NCBI GenBank assembly: GCA_023417885.1
Contig: JAEZED010000217.1
Location: 21,004-85,003, forward strand
From: Planctomycetota bacterium
Lineage (GTDB): Bacteria; Planctomycetota; Phycisphaerae; Tepidisphaerales; Tepidisphaeraceae
Length of the DNA stretch: 64,000 nt
Direction of reading: 5' to 3'
Numbering within the stretch: the first letter of the stretch is position 1; every line of letters starts with the position of its first letter. The notes beneath the pieces are model-generated. The model searched no databases. It worked only from the letters and a program-made list of their open reading frames with translations, and was not told where the DNA came from. A program made the translations under genes and the position numbers. This document shows positions 34,705-43,319 of the stretch, in pieces.

Positions 34705-36213
34705 CTACCTGGCATAGATTGTCTCATGGTCGGGCTGGGTCGCAAAAGTGACAGTCGGCCTGAAACTGGAGTCGTCCTGCCACATCGGGATGTCGATCGC
34801 ACGATGGGCGAGGCCGAACGCGAGAAGCAGCAGTGCCTCGTCGCCGGAAGCACTGGTTTGCGAAGAGCGCCCATCGCCCCCGATGACGGCGTAGTCGTAC
34901 GGCACGTGCGGAACTTCCGTTGGCACGGCCTCGATGTATGGGTGCCAAGGGCTAGCGCTCAACCGCTCCGCAGTCGGACCGAATCGGCTTCCGCCGCCTA
35001 CCGCGCACATCGTGTACTTGGCTTTCCGAAGCCCGGGGTCGTCCGCCGGCTTCTTCGTTTGCGCTCTCGGCTCCGTCCATTCGCCTTCCCGAGGACAGCT
35101 CGCGTAGGCGCGCCCGAACGCCTTCCGGTAACACTCGAAGATCTCGTTCAACACGGGCTCGTAGTGCTCGCGGCACGCTTTCAGCTGCCCAGCGGACAAC
35201 GCCTCCCGCCGTGCCCTCGGCGAGCCCTGCCCGGGCCCGAGTTTTCGGCAGACTGCTGCGTCGACGCCGTCAAGGCCTACGAACTCGCTGTTGGCCCCGT
35301 AGTAGCACGCCTCCGGTAGCCCCTCGGTTCGGTGGAACCAGAAGAACGCCACGTCCGTGGTGCCGGCACCGACGTCGACCGTCGCGTACTTGCCCTTGCT
35401 GCGCGTCGGGTCGAGGAGGTACGCAGTCATCGCGGCGTGAGTTTCCGGGAACACGACCACCGGCGACTCGCCCGCCGCCGGGACCGGAGTGCCCGCGACC
35501 TGCTGGAGCATCTCGCGCGCGTTGGCGAGCGGCCAAGGATCGCGCGCGTGCGGCGCGAGCGTTAGGGCGCGGTAGAAGGTTTGCTCGAAGAGCCCCTTAA
35601 GCCTCGGGTCGGCCTGCATCTGGTTGAGCGGAGCCGCCGCGTTCACGAGCAGCCGGAACGAGCTCCCGCCCAGGTGCCGTGCGAGTGCCGCTTCCGCGTG
35701 GGCGATCACGTGCGCGAGATAGAGCGTCGAGACTTCCGCGGCCGTGAGATCTGACTCGCCTAGACAGGATCCTGACGTTCGGCGCTCCGGCTCAATGCCG
35801 TCCGACGAGCCGGCCAAGTCCGGGAGCAGCATCTTGAACGACCGGATCGTCTCCCGGCTCGCCGCTAGTTCGGCCCTTCGGCCGAACAGGAGTTCGCCGC
35901 GGTGGAGGGCCACGGTGGACGGGCAGAGCACGGAACCGTTGGCGCAAGGCGGCTCCAGCACGAGGAACCGGCTGGCGCTCGGGTCGTCCGCCTCGATCTG
36001 CGCGACGAGCTTGGTCGTCGACGTGCCGAAATCCAGGCCGAGAATGACCCGCCGAGCGCTCGCCGCGGCGGTGGACGTCGTTCCCGGCGCGGCACCGATC
36101 CGCACCGGCCCGCCCCGTGGCGAGCCGGCGGCCGAATTGCTTCTCGTGACTGGCTTCAGTGGCGCCTTGGCGTTGCTGATCGGTGATCTGGCGCCGGGTT
36201 GTGTCAGGCTCAT
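34705..36213 (-). CDS. Hsp70-like (DnaK-fold) ATPase, last gene of the defence operon
   Basis: A 502-residue protein with an actin-like ATPase core. Phosphate-1 motif LGLDFGTSTTK is at residues 58-68, phosphate-2 VDVGAGTTDVAF at 279-290, and an adenosine-loop candidate YAVIGGDGRS sits near the C-terminus. A Ser/Ala/Pro-rich ~55-residue tail precedes the core. A separate substrate-binding domain like that of DnaK is not visible, so this is a stand-alone Hsp70-like ATPase. GAGGA 7 bases upstream supports ATG 36213. It follows the SNF2 helicase gene by 41 bases on the same strand. Probably a chaperone-like assembly or switching subunit; inference. Confidence 0.8.
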   Translation of the reverse strand: MSLTQPGARSPISNAKAPLKPVTRSNSAAGSPRGGPVRIGAAPGTTSTAAASARRVILGLDFGTSTTKLVAQIEADDPSASRFLVLEPPCANGSVLCPSTVALHRGELLFGRRAELAASRETIRSFKMLLPDLAGSSDGIEPERRTSGSCLGESDLTAAEVSTLYLAHVIAHAEAALARHLGGSSFRLLVNAAAPLNQMQADPRLKGLFEQTFYRALTLAPHARDPWPLANAREMLQQVAGTPVPAAGESPVVVFPETHAAMTAYLLDPTRSKGKYATVDVGAGTTDVAFFWFHRTEGLPEACYYGANSEFVGLDGVDAAVCRKLGPGQGSPRARREALSAGQLKACREHYEPVLNEIFECYRKAFGRAYASCPREGEWTEPRAQTKKPADDPGLRKAKYTMCAVGGGSRFGPTAERLSASPWHPYIEAVPTEVPHVPYDYAVIGGDGRSSQTSASGDEALLLLAFGLAHRAIDIPMWQDDSSFRPTVTFATQPDHETIYAR

Positions 36214-36254
36214 GAGGGTTCCTCGGCGACGCCGGTGGGGGCTCGCCATCTGGA

Positions 36255-39200
36255 TCAGCGGGGCCGCACGACGCGCACGTATCCGGCTCCTTCCGGCGCG
36301 TAGCTCACACTGACCTGCTTCTGTTGTTCGAGTTGGCGCAGCCGCTCCTCGTGATCGGCCTCCAGCTTCCGAATCTGCGCCTCGACGAGGCGCTGGATCT
36401 TGACGTTGCCCGTGCCGACGTGGTGTTGCCGCAGCCGTTCCTTTTCGGCCCGCTTCGCGTTCGTCGAGGCCGTTAGCGAGGCGATCCGCGCCTCGATGCG
36501 TGCCACGTTCTGCCGCTCGGCGTCCGACCGACGCTCCTGGATGCGGGCGGTGATCCGCCTCTGGCACTCGTCGAGCAACGATCGCGACAGCTCCGCCGGC
36601 GGCGGCTCGAACCATTCCCACTTCCGCCCGGCCACTACCATTTGGTGGAGCAACTGCTCGGCCTGCTCCGGCTCAAGCGCGAACGCTCCGTCGGCACTGA
36701 CACACGTTGCCCAGAGCGACTTGCCGGCCTGCAGGCCGCGCTCGTCGATCTCGGCCCAGAGGAAGAAGTAATCCGAATCGGGCACGACGTCCGTGGCCAC
36801 CTCGACGCACGCCACCGGCGGGATCCGGTCGGGGTGATCCTCATAGATCTTGACGATGGCGCGGACCAGTGGATGCAGCGCGTGCAAGTGCTCCACCGCC
36901 GGGTCGTTCAGCGCCACGGCACTGTCGAACGTGACGCGCAGGTGCCCGCCCCCCGCCCGCGCCAGGAAGGCCAGCATTTTCGGGTCGTTCAGCGGCACCG
37001 CCCCGCGGACGAGGTCGCGCAGCGCCGGCGTGAGCTGGAGCCACTGACACCCCTCGCCTGCGTCGCGGCCGCGTGGCCCCTCGCGTCGGGGCCGCAGCGC
37101 GGCCTCCGGGTGCTCTGCGAGCAGGTAGTCCTGTACGAACAGGCGGGTCTCCTCCGCGCTGACGTACCGGCCGAGTCGCCGAACGCGCTCCAGCCCCTCG
37201 CGGAACACGTCGTCGTGGCCGATGAGCGAAGCCGAGGCCTCTTCGAGTTGGCGCTCCTGCTGTAACCGCGTGGCGAGCGCCATCGCGCGGCGCTCCACGA
37301 GCGCTTCCTTCTCCGCGTCGGTCAGGTCCAGCTTGAACAGCTCGTCGGTGAGCTCCTTGATCGCCTGGCCGAGGATCGGCTCCAGCGGCCCGATCGCGCC
37401 CTCGAATAGGCCGACGCGCGCGTAGAGCCGGTGGAGGATTCGGTCCTCGATCGTCCCCGGGATGCTGAAGTTGAGAACGAGGATCTTGTCGGACTGCTGG
37501 CCGAGCCGGTCCAGCCGGCCGATCCGCTGCTCGACGACCATCGGGTTCCACGGCAGGTCCCAGTTCACCAGCGTGTGGCAGAACTGGAAGTCCAGGCCCT
37601 CGCTGCCGACCTCGCTGGAGAGCAGCACGCGCACGTCCGTGTCATTCTTGAACGCGGCGATGCGCTTCAACCGCTCGTCCTCGTCCGGGTGCTTCGGATC
37701 CGCCTTGACGCTCCCGTCAATCCGGACGCAACCGATCTTCTCCCGCGTCAGCCTGCGTTCTAGGTAAGCGAGGCTCCCGCGGAAGTACGAGAACACGATG
37801 AGCTTCTCCTTCCGCCGTACCACGTCCAGGAGCCGCGCGAACTTGGTGTCGGCGGTCGGCCAGGCGCTCAGGCACTTCTTGATCAGGTCGACGAACCCGG
37901 GTAGTTCGATCAGCCGCGCACCGATCAGCCCCTGGCCCGCGTCGCCTCCGTCGTCGACGGCGTCTTCCCGTAACTCGACCCCACCGTCCTCGCCGTCGTC
38001 GTTGTCGTCGCCCCCCCGCTCGGTCGCGCTGCTGCCGGCGAAGGTTCCTGATCGAGTTCGGCTCGCTAGCACGCGCTCGTAGTGCTCGAGCATGGCCGGG
38101 ATACTGCTGGCGAGCTGTCGCTGGAGCGTGATCAGCGGGAACTGGGCGGCGAAGTTGCCCACGGCCCGCGTGTAGTGCTCGGCGCAGAACTCGTACACCG
38201 CGTCGTAGATCCGCCGCTCGGCGTTCGTCAGCTCCACCTCGACGATGTTGGGCACGCGTTGCGGCGCGTCCGGGTGCGCTTCCCGCTTCTTCGTACGCGT
38301 CATCACGTGCGCCAGCAGGTTGAGCTGCGAGAGGTCCTCCTGCACGCGGGCGATCTCCGGCAGGTCGCCCGGCGCGGACGACGCCAGGCGCCGCATCACG
38401 TCCTGGTACAGAGGGTTCGACAGCAGCGGGCCCGCGTCCGGGGACGACTCCAGCTGCGACAGGTGTTGCCGCGCCTCCTCGACCCGCCCGGGCGAGGTCC
38501 CCCGCAAGCTCGCCTCGGCGCGGACCACGTGCTCGTTGAGCCGGAGGCGCCGCTGGAAGACGTCAAAGCGGTCGAACTCCTCCGGCAGCAGCAACCGGAG
38601 CAGGACGTACAGGTCCTCGTTGCCCAGGTGCAGCGGCGTGGCCGTCAGGAACGCGACGGACTCGCTGGCGAAGGTAAGCGCCCGGACGGCGCGGTGCTGG
38701 CGCGTCTCGCTGTTACGGCAGTGGTGGGCCTCGTCGACGATCAGCAGGTCCAGCTGCGGCGGCTGCTGTTCGAGCACGTTCAGGACGCGCTCGACTCGGG
38801 CGCTTTGTAGGGACACGATCGCCTGCAGGCGCTTCCTCGGCCCGTCGGCCGCCTGCTCGTGAAGGCGCGCGCGGAACCCGGCGGCATCGAGGATCTCGAA
38901 TTCTTCGCCGAACCGGGCGGCCATCTCCGACTGCCACTTGTTCCGCAGCGAAGAGGGGCACACGACGAGCACGCGGTCGATGTCGTGGCGCGCCTTGAGT
39001 TCCTGGAGGATGTACCCGGCCTCGATCGTCTTGCCGAGGCCGACCTCGTCGGCGATTAGGATGCGCGGGCGGTCGGAGCCGAGGAACTTGAGCAGCGGCT
39101 TGAACTGGTACGGGTGGAACTCGGTGCGCGAGGTCTCTAGGCTGTAGATCGCGTCGCGCAGCGGCCGGCGGAGTTTCGCGAGCGTAATGCGGCGCGACAG

Positions 39201-39449
39201 CGTCGCGGGCGCGGCGAAACTTCCGGCTTCCAAGAGGCCCGGAATGTCGGCGGACTCCACGAACGTGTCGAGGTCGTGCTCGCTGACCTGTTCGGTCTTG
39301 GCGCCGAAGCGCACGGGGTACCACCACTCGCCGTTCATGCGGACGGCCGATCCGGCGACCGTGCCCACCAAATCGCGGTGGGCGCGGCGGACGACTGCGT
39401 CGCCTATCGCGAATTCGGCTACCTTAGTTGTTACTCCATTGCTTCCCAT
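36255..39449 (-). CDS. SNF2-family (RapA/DrmD-like) helicase-translocase
   Basis: A ~1064-residue superfamily 2 dsDNA translocase. A small beta domain (GDAVVRRAHRDLVGTVAG, like a Tudor/KOW-type module) precedes motif I ADEVGLGKTIEAGYIL, motif II LLIVDEAHHCRN, motif III LTATPLHLGN and, after an acidic insert (EDAVDDGGDAG region), motif V SEVGSEGLDFQ and motif VI EQRIGRLDRLGQ. The C-terminal ~110 residues are a strongly predicted coiled coil. Size and layout resemble DISARM DrmD and RapA-like proteins. Start ATG 39449 is preferred (AGGG upstream); starts at 39494 and 39509 are possible. Neighbours suggest a remodelling or scanning role in an anti-phage complex. Confidence 0.88.
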   Translation of the reverse strand: MGSNGVTTKVAEFAIGDAVVRRAHRDLVGTVAGSAVRMNGEWWYPVRFGAKTEQVSEHDLDTFVESADIPGLLEAGSFAAPATLSRRITLAKLRRPLRDAIYSLETSRTEFHPYQFKPLLKFLGSDRPRILIADEVGLGKTIEAGYILQELKARHDIDRVLVVCPSSLRNKWQSEMAARFGEEFEILDAAGFRARLHEQAADGPRKRLQAIVSLQSARVERVLNVLEQQPPQLDLLIVDEAHHCRNSETRQHRAVRALTFASESVAFLTATPLHLGNEDLYVLLRLLLPEEFDRFDVFQRRLRLNEHVVRAEASLRGTSPGRVEEARQHLSQLESSPDAGPLLSNPLYQDVMRRLASSAPGDLPEIARVQEDLSQLNLLAHVMTRTKKREAHPDAPQRVPNIVEVELTNAERRIYDAVYEFCAEHYTRAVGNFAAQFPLITLQRQLASSIPAMLEHYERVLASRTRSGTFAGSSATERGGDDNDDGEDGGVELREDAVDDGGDAGQGLIGARLIELPGFVDLIKKCLSAWPTADTKFARLLDVVRRKEKLIVFSYFRGSLAYLERRLTREKIGCVRIDGSVKADPKHPDEDERLKRIAAFKNDTDVRVLLSSEVGSEGLDFQFCHTLVNWDLPWNPMVVEQRIGRLDRLGQQSDKILVLNFSIPGTIEDRILHRLYARVGLFEGAIGPLEPILGQAIKELTDELFKLDLTDAEKEALVERRAMALATRLQQERQLEEASASLIGHDDVFREGLERVRRLGRYVSAEETRLFVQDYLLAEHPEAALRPRREGPRGRDAGEGCQWLQLTPALRDLVRGAVPLNDPKMLAFLARAGGGHLRVTFDSAVALNDPAVEHLHALHPLVRAIVKIYEDHPDRIPPVACVEVATDVVPDSDYFFLWAEIDERGLQAGKSLWATCVSADGAFALEPEQAEQLLHQMVVAGRKWEWFEPPPAELSRSLLDECQRRITARIQERRSDAERQNVARIEARIASLTASTNAKRAEKERLRQHHVGTGNVKIQRLVEAQIRKLEADHEERLRQLEQQKQVSVSYAPEGAGYVRVVRPR

Positions 39450-39622
39450 GGTGACCCTGGACGAGCCATTGTCGTTTTGGTTCGAACGTACCATGATCCA
39501 ACCAGACATGCGAGCGTGCGGCGACGGAGGAGTGACGGACAGGAAGGAAGTCCTTGAGGTGCGCGCGAACGATGCGGCTCATGAGAATCTAACATTCGTG
39601 CTGCGAGCCCCCGCTCGTCAAC

Positions 39623-41761
39623 TCACTGGCCGCCAAAGCTTTCATGCACTTGTGTGGGTCGAAGATCGTCAATGAACTCCGAGGCAGGGGTGGTTCCACT
39701 AATGAGCAAGAAGTCGCGCGCACGGGTGCAGGCGACGTACAGGAGGTGACGCTCGGTTGTATAAACCTCCTCCAGGTCCGCGGGGTCGCTCACGGACTCC
39801 ACCCGCTCCTGGAGTGGGATCACTTCGTCATCGCACGCCATGATCACGACGGCTCTGAACTCCAGTCCTTTCGCCAAATGCATGAAGCCGCAAGCCACAC
39901 CGGCCTCACCGGCTGTTGGGTCTGAGTCAGTCAATACCCTGCCGGGCAAATCTGCCCGTTCTGTGGCGGCCTGCGCACGGGCAAGTTGCCCCTCGGACCT
40001 GACGAAGACCGCCATCTCTTCTGGACGAATTCCTTCCGTCACCCGCTCCCTTAGCCAGACGGAGACGCCCTCGATCTCTTGCTCCTCGCTGGCAAACACG
40101 AGTGCGATTGGATCGGCACCGTTGAACACTGACACGGTTCCTCCCCTGCCCTCGATGAGGCCATCGACATCCGCAACCTGCTCATCGAGCAGGAGGTCTG
40201 CCCGCCGACGAATCTGGTGCGACGTGCGATAGTTGATCTTCAGGGCCTGAGACCGGCCTCGGACATCCACGCCCAGTGAGCGCCAAGAGAACGGCACCTG
40301 GAAGATTCGCTGGCCCTGGTCACCGGCGAAGAACAGCCCGTTGGCCCGCCCTCCGTCCAGAGCGGCAAGGAACCGTAGCTGTGCCACCCCGACATCCTGC
40401 GCCTCATCGACGATGATGTGGTCGAATGCGGGCCGTCCGGTTGAATGAATGGCCTCCGCTGCACCGGCATAGGCACCCCCGGTCGAAATCTTGCCCACTG
40501 ATGCGAGCTTCACCCGGACGCCCTCAAAAATTGCCCACAGCCGCCGGCGTTGCTGCTCACCCAGCCTGGTCTTCCGGCCCAACCGTTGCACATCCCGGTA
40601 CTGCTCCCATGATGTGATCTGCCAGTCGTCAATGACGTCCCGCCACTCGTTGAACAGGAACGACTCACTGAACTCGCTCGCCCCAGTCGCTGCCGCGGCC
40701 TCCAGGAGCAGCTCTCGAACCGTTTTGTCATCCGCGACCTCGGCAGGACCGACGTGCTGTTGGTACAAATCGCGGGCTATCCTGGCGATGGCGCCGACGG
40801 TGATGCGATCCCGAACATCATCACTCACGAGCAGCCGCAGCTTCGAGGCTAGGGCCGCCGCCAGCGTGTCCGAGAAGGTTGTGAGCAGCAGCCGGGCCTT
40901 CGGATGTCGCTTGGCCAACTCGGCGGCACGGTGTAGCGCAACGACGGTTTTGCCCGTCCCGGCCGACCCGTAGACCCGGGCGGGGCCGTTGTAGTCGCGG
41001 CGGACGAGTGACCGCTGGGCGGGATGGAGGAAGACGATCCACTTGTCCCATGGGGCGTTCAGTGCCCGCTCCAGTTCCTCCCGGTCGGCCATGACCCGGA
41101 ACCGCCGCTCGGCATCAGGGTGCTTGAACGGGTCGGCTTCTTCTGGGGCAACCTCGGGCTTCGCCGGCTCCTCACCCACGGCAAGCTTCAGCAGCGCCTC
41201 GGCGGCCTCCTGGGGCAAATGTTCGGCAACGTTGAACAGCGTGTCCTCTGTGGCAGCTTTGACGTCCGCCAGCCACTCCGGCGGCACGCCGTAGGTGAGC
41301 AAGTCCTCGTCGGCCGTGTCCGCGAAGAGCGGCGGTGCCGGCTTCTTGGTCGTCGTCGGTGCCGCTATTGGCGCTGGCGTTCTTGGCGCCAACGATGACG
41401 ACGACGTCGCTGGCGGCGTCACCTCTCGCACCAACTCCCGGACCTCGACGAGTTGTGCGGCGCCAGTTGTCGGGTGCCGCTCGATCTTCCGCCGCTCCGC
41501 CCAGGCATAAGCCTCGTCGTGGTGGTCGGTGTAGCAGAGCAGGAGGCTCGCGGCTGATTTGTGGACGATCAGACGCAGGTCCCTGCTGGCCCGCACCGAC
41601 CAGAAGTTCTTATCCCGCGCGCGGGCGATCTTGTGGAACTGCTTGCCATCGCCCGCCGGGTTCATCTGGAGGTCGAAGGCGGTGGTCTTAACGACCTTCT
41701 GCTCGTCGTTCGTCAGCCGTCCCAGGCTGTCGGTGAACGTGTCGGCAATGCGGAACTCCAT
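39623..41761 (-). CDS. RelE-like domain fused to UvrD-type superfamily 1 helicase
   Basis: A 712-residue two-part protein. Residues 1-95 resemble the RelE/ParE toxin fold (FTDSLGRLTNDEQKVVKTTAFDL, then FWSVRASRDLRLIVHK and LLLCYTDHHDEAYAWAERR). A Pro/Ala/Thr linker follows. From ~230 on it is a UvrD/Rep-like helicase: Walker A GSAGTGKT at 265-272, motif II IIVDEAQDVGVAQLRFL, motif III GDQGQRIF, motif V-VI HLAKGLEFRAVVIMACDD and LLYVACTRARDFLLIS. Similar RelE-helicase fusions exist in databases, but their job is unknown. 17 bases after the DUF3553-like gene; upstream of the SNF2 gene by 173 bases. Confidence 0.85.
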   Translation of the reverse strand: MEFRIADTFTDSLGRLTNDEQKVVKTTAFDLQMNPAGDGKQFHKIARARDKNFWSVRASRDLRLIVHKSAASLLLCYTDHHDEAYAWAERRKIERHPTTGAAQLVEVRELVREVTPPATSSSSLAPRTPAPIAAPTTTKKPAPPLFADTADEDLLTYGVPPEWLADVKAATEDTLFNVAEHLPQEAAEALLKLAVGEEPAKPEVAPEEADPFKHPDAERRFRVMADREELERALNAPWDKWIVFLHPAQRSLVRRDYNGPARVYGSAGTGKTVVALHRAAELAKRHPKARLLLTTFSDTLAAALASKLRLLVSDDVRDRITVGAIARIARDLYQQHVGPAEVADDKTVRELLLEAAAATGASEFSESFLFNEWRDVIDDWQITSWEQYRDVQRLGRKTRLGEQQRRRLWAIFEGVRVKLASVGKISTGGAYAGAAEAIHSTGRPAFDHIIVDEAQDVGVAQLRFLAALDGGRANGLFFAGDQGQRIFQVPFSWRSLGVDVRGRSQALKINYRTSHQIRRRADLLLDEQVADVDGLIEGRGGTVSVFNGADPIALVFASEEQEIEGVSVWLRERVTEGIRPEEMAVFVRSEGQLARAQAATERADLPGRVLTDSDPTAGEAGVACGFMHLAKGLEFRAVVIMACDDEVIPLQERVESVSDPADLEEVYTTERHLLYVACTRARDFLLISGTTPASEFIDDLRPTQVHESFGGQ

Positions 41762-41778
41762 GCGATTCCCCCACGAGA

Positions 41779-42687
41779 TCAGTGATCGCCCGATACCAGC
41801 CAGAAGAACGACTGAACATCAATGAGGTCCTTCGGCTTGTATGGACTCAGCTTGTCCATGTAGATTGTCGCCATGTCCAGCAGGCGTCGGTACGTCAGCC
41901 AGTTCGGCTCTGGTTTGTAGTTCAGGTGAAAGCCCAGGGCGTCCGCTGCCTTCTGCGTCGGCTCCGGCTTCAGGAACATGTGCCGCGTCGGGTCGGCGAG
42001 GAAAGGGATGATGGTTGCGTTCGGCCAGCACGCCACGCGCGCCCCGAACACCGGCAGGTTTCCCAACGCCCGCACGTACGCCGTGTACGTCTGCTCCGTC
42101 GGCTCTTCGGCATCCAGGACATCGGCCAGCCGCGACAAGAACTCACTCCGACCATGCCCATCTTCCAAGGCGTCGGCGATGGCGGTCTTCTCCATCGGGT
42201 ACGGCAGGTTGGTCTTCCTGATACAACGCAAGACCTCTAAAACGAGCGTATCCGCGTCCGACTCCAGCAGCTCCCGGAAATGGCCGCCGCCGAGCCGGTC
42301 CAGGAAGAACAAGTGCGCGTCCCACTTGTAGTGTCGCTCTCCGCCGATCGCCTTGCTGCCGATGTAGCCCGGGTCCTCGAAGCCGAGAGGATACTTGGCA
42401 AGGAATCGATCCACCGCCTGCTGAAAGCTCACACGCTCGGCCGGGAGGAACAGCTCGCCTTTCCTCTCGACGAGCGGCGGAAGGTTGTCGAGCACAGGGT
42501 CGGACTGATCGGCGGCGCGTTCCAAGGAAATAGCCGTCGGCACTATCTTTTTGGCGGCGCGATCGGGAAGGTCGCGCCACACCACGTGAATTCGGTTTGC
42601 CTCCACCCGGACGATCTTCCCCGGCCCCCAATCGGGCCTATTGGGGTGGGTGACCACCTCTCCGATCTGCCATTCTCGCGGAAGCAT
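41779..42687 (-). CDS. DUF3553-like domain protein of the defence operon
   Basis: A 302-residue cytoplasmic protein. The N-terminal ~60 residues (GEVVTHPNRPDWGPGKIVR, then IHVVWRDLPDRAAKKIV) fit the DUF3553 beta-barrel often attached to helicases. The remaining ~240 residues, with HYKWDAHLFFLDRLGGGHF and VFGARVACWPNATIIPFL, form an unrecognised mostly helical domain. No catalytic motif is obvious. Ends 17 bases before the RelE-helicase gene start. Probably a nucleic-acid-binding or scaffold subunit of the same complex. Confidence 0.7.
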   Translation of the reverse strand: MLPREWQIGEVVTHPNRPDWGPGKIVRVEANRIHVVWRDLPDRAAKKIVPTAISLERAADQSDPVLDNLPPLVERKGELFLPAERVSFQQAVDRFLAKYPLGFEDPGYIGSKAIGGERHYKWDAHLFFLDRLGGGHFRELLESDADTLVLEVLRCIRKTNLPYPMEKTAIADALEDGHGRSEFLSRLADVLDAEEPTEQTYTAYVRALGNLPVFGARVACWPNATIIPFLADPTRHMFLKPEPTQKAADALGFHLNYKPEPNWLTYRRLLDMATIYMDKLSPYKPKDLIDVQSFFWLVSGDH

Positions 42688-42764
42688 GATGTCTCAAAAT
42701 CTCACATTACCGCGTTTTCAACCTGCTCATCTGCGCAGGCCTCAAGACAACTGTCGTCACATGG

Positions 42765-43319
42765 TCACCGGTTGCTCGGATCGCGGTGTATCTCCCGCAT
42801 CTTCTCAATGATGTGACGCTCCCGGCGTGCCGCCCTTGTAGACGAGCATCCGCTTCCGGTACTCCATCCTCCTGCTGGAATTGGCTCATCTCGTTGCCGC
42901 TGCATGTAGATCGCCTCCTCGGCCTCTCGTTGTTCTTTCGCAAGGGCCAAGCACCTATCGCACCCACGGTGAAGCCATCGGAATTCCCCACAGGCTCCAC
43001 AAACCTGGACAGTCTCGGATTCGATCTCGAAGCCGATGGATGCAAACGACGTCGCGACCTCAGGTAAGGTCGGGACACCCTCAAGGTCATCAACATCGAC
43101 GTCCACTGCGGTGAACACAAGTCGCCTCTCGTTAATCCGGTATACCGGTCCGTCGGCGCTGAGTTCAAACCGGTAACACGACCCTTCTGTCACGTCGATC
43201 TCAATCGCTCCCAATGCTGGCAACGGTCCGTCTGACTCAAAGTGAGTCCGGAAAAAGATGGTGCCATGGCTACCATCAATCAGTAGTTCGACAACGCGAC
43301 CCTCGAGTGTGCATATCAT
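42765..43319 (-). CDS. Hypothetical zinc-ribbon-like protein
   Basis: A 184-residue protein, unrecognised. The N-terminal ~100 residues are beta-rich and acidic (VELLIDGSHGTIFFRTHF, LVFTAVDVDVDDLEG). A CXXC-x9-CXXC zinc-finger-like group follows (CGACGEFRWLHRGCDRC, near residues 107-123). The C-terminal end is basic and may be shifted relative to homologues. Its start overlaps the methyltransferase stop by 4 bases (ATGA), so it is a fixed member of the operon. Possibly a small adaptor or DNA mimic; unproven. Confidence 0.6.
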   Translation of the reverse strand: MICTLEGRVVELLIDGSHGTIFFRTHFESDGPLPALGAIEIDVTEGSCYRFELSADGPVYRINERRLVFTAVDVDVDDLEGVPTLPEVATSFASIGFEIESETVQVCGACGEFRWLHRGCDRCLALAKEQREAEEAIYMQRQRDEPIPAGGWSTGSGCSSTRAARRERHIIEKMREIHRDPSNR

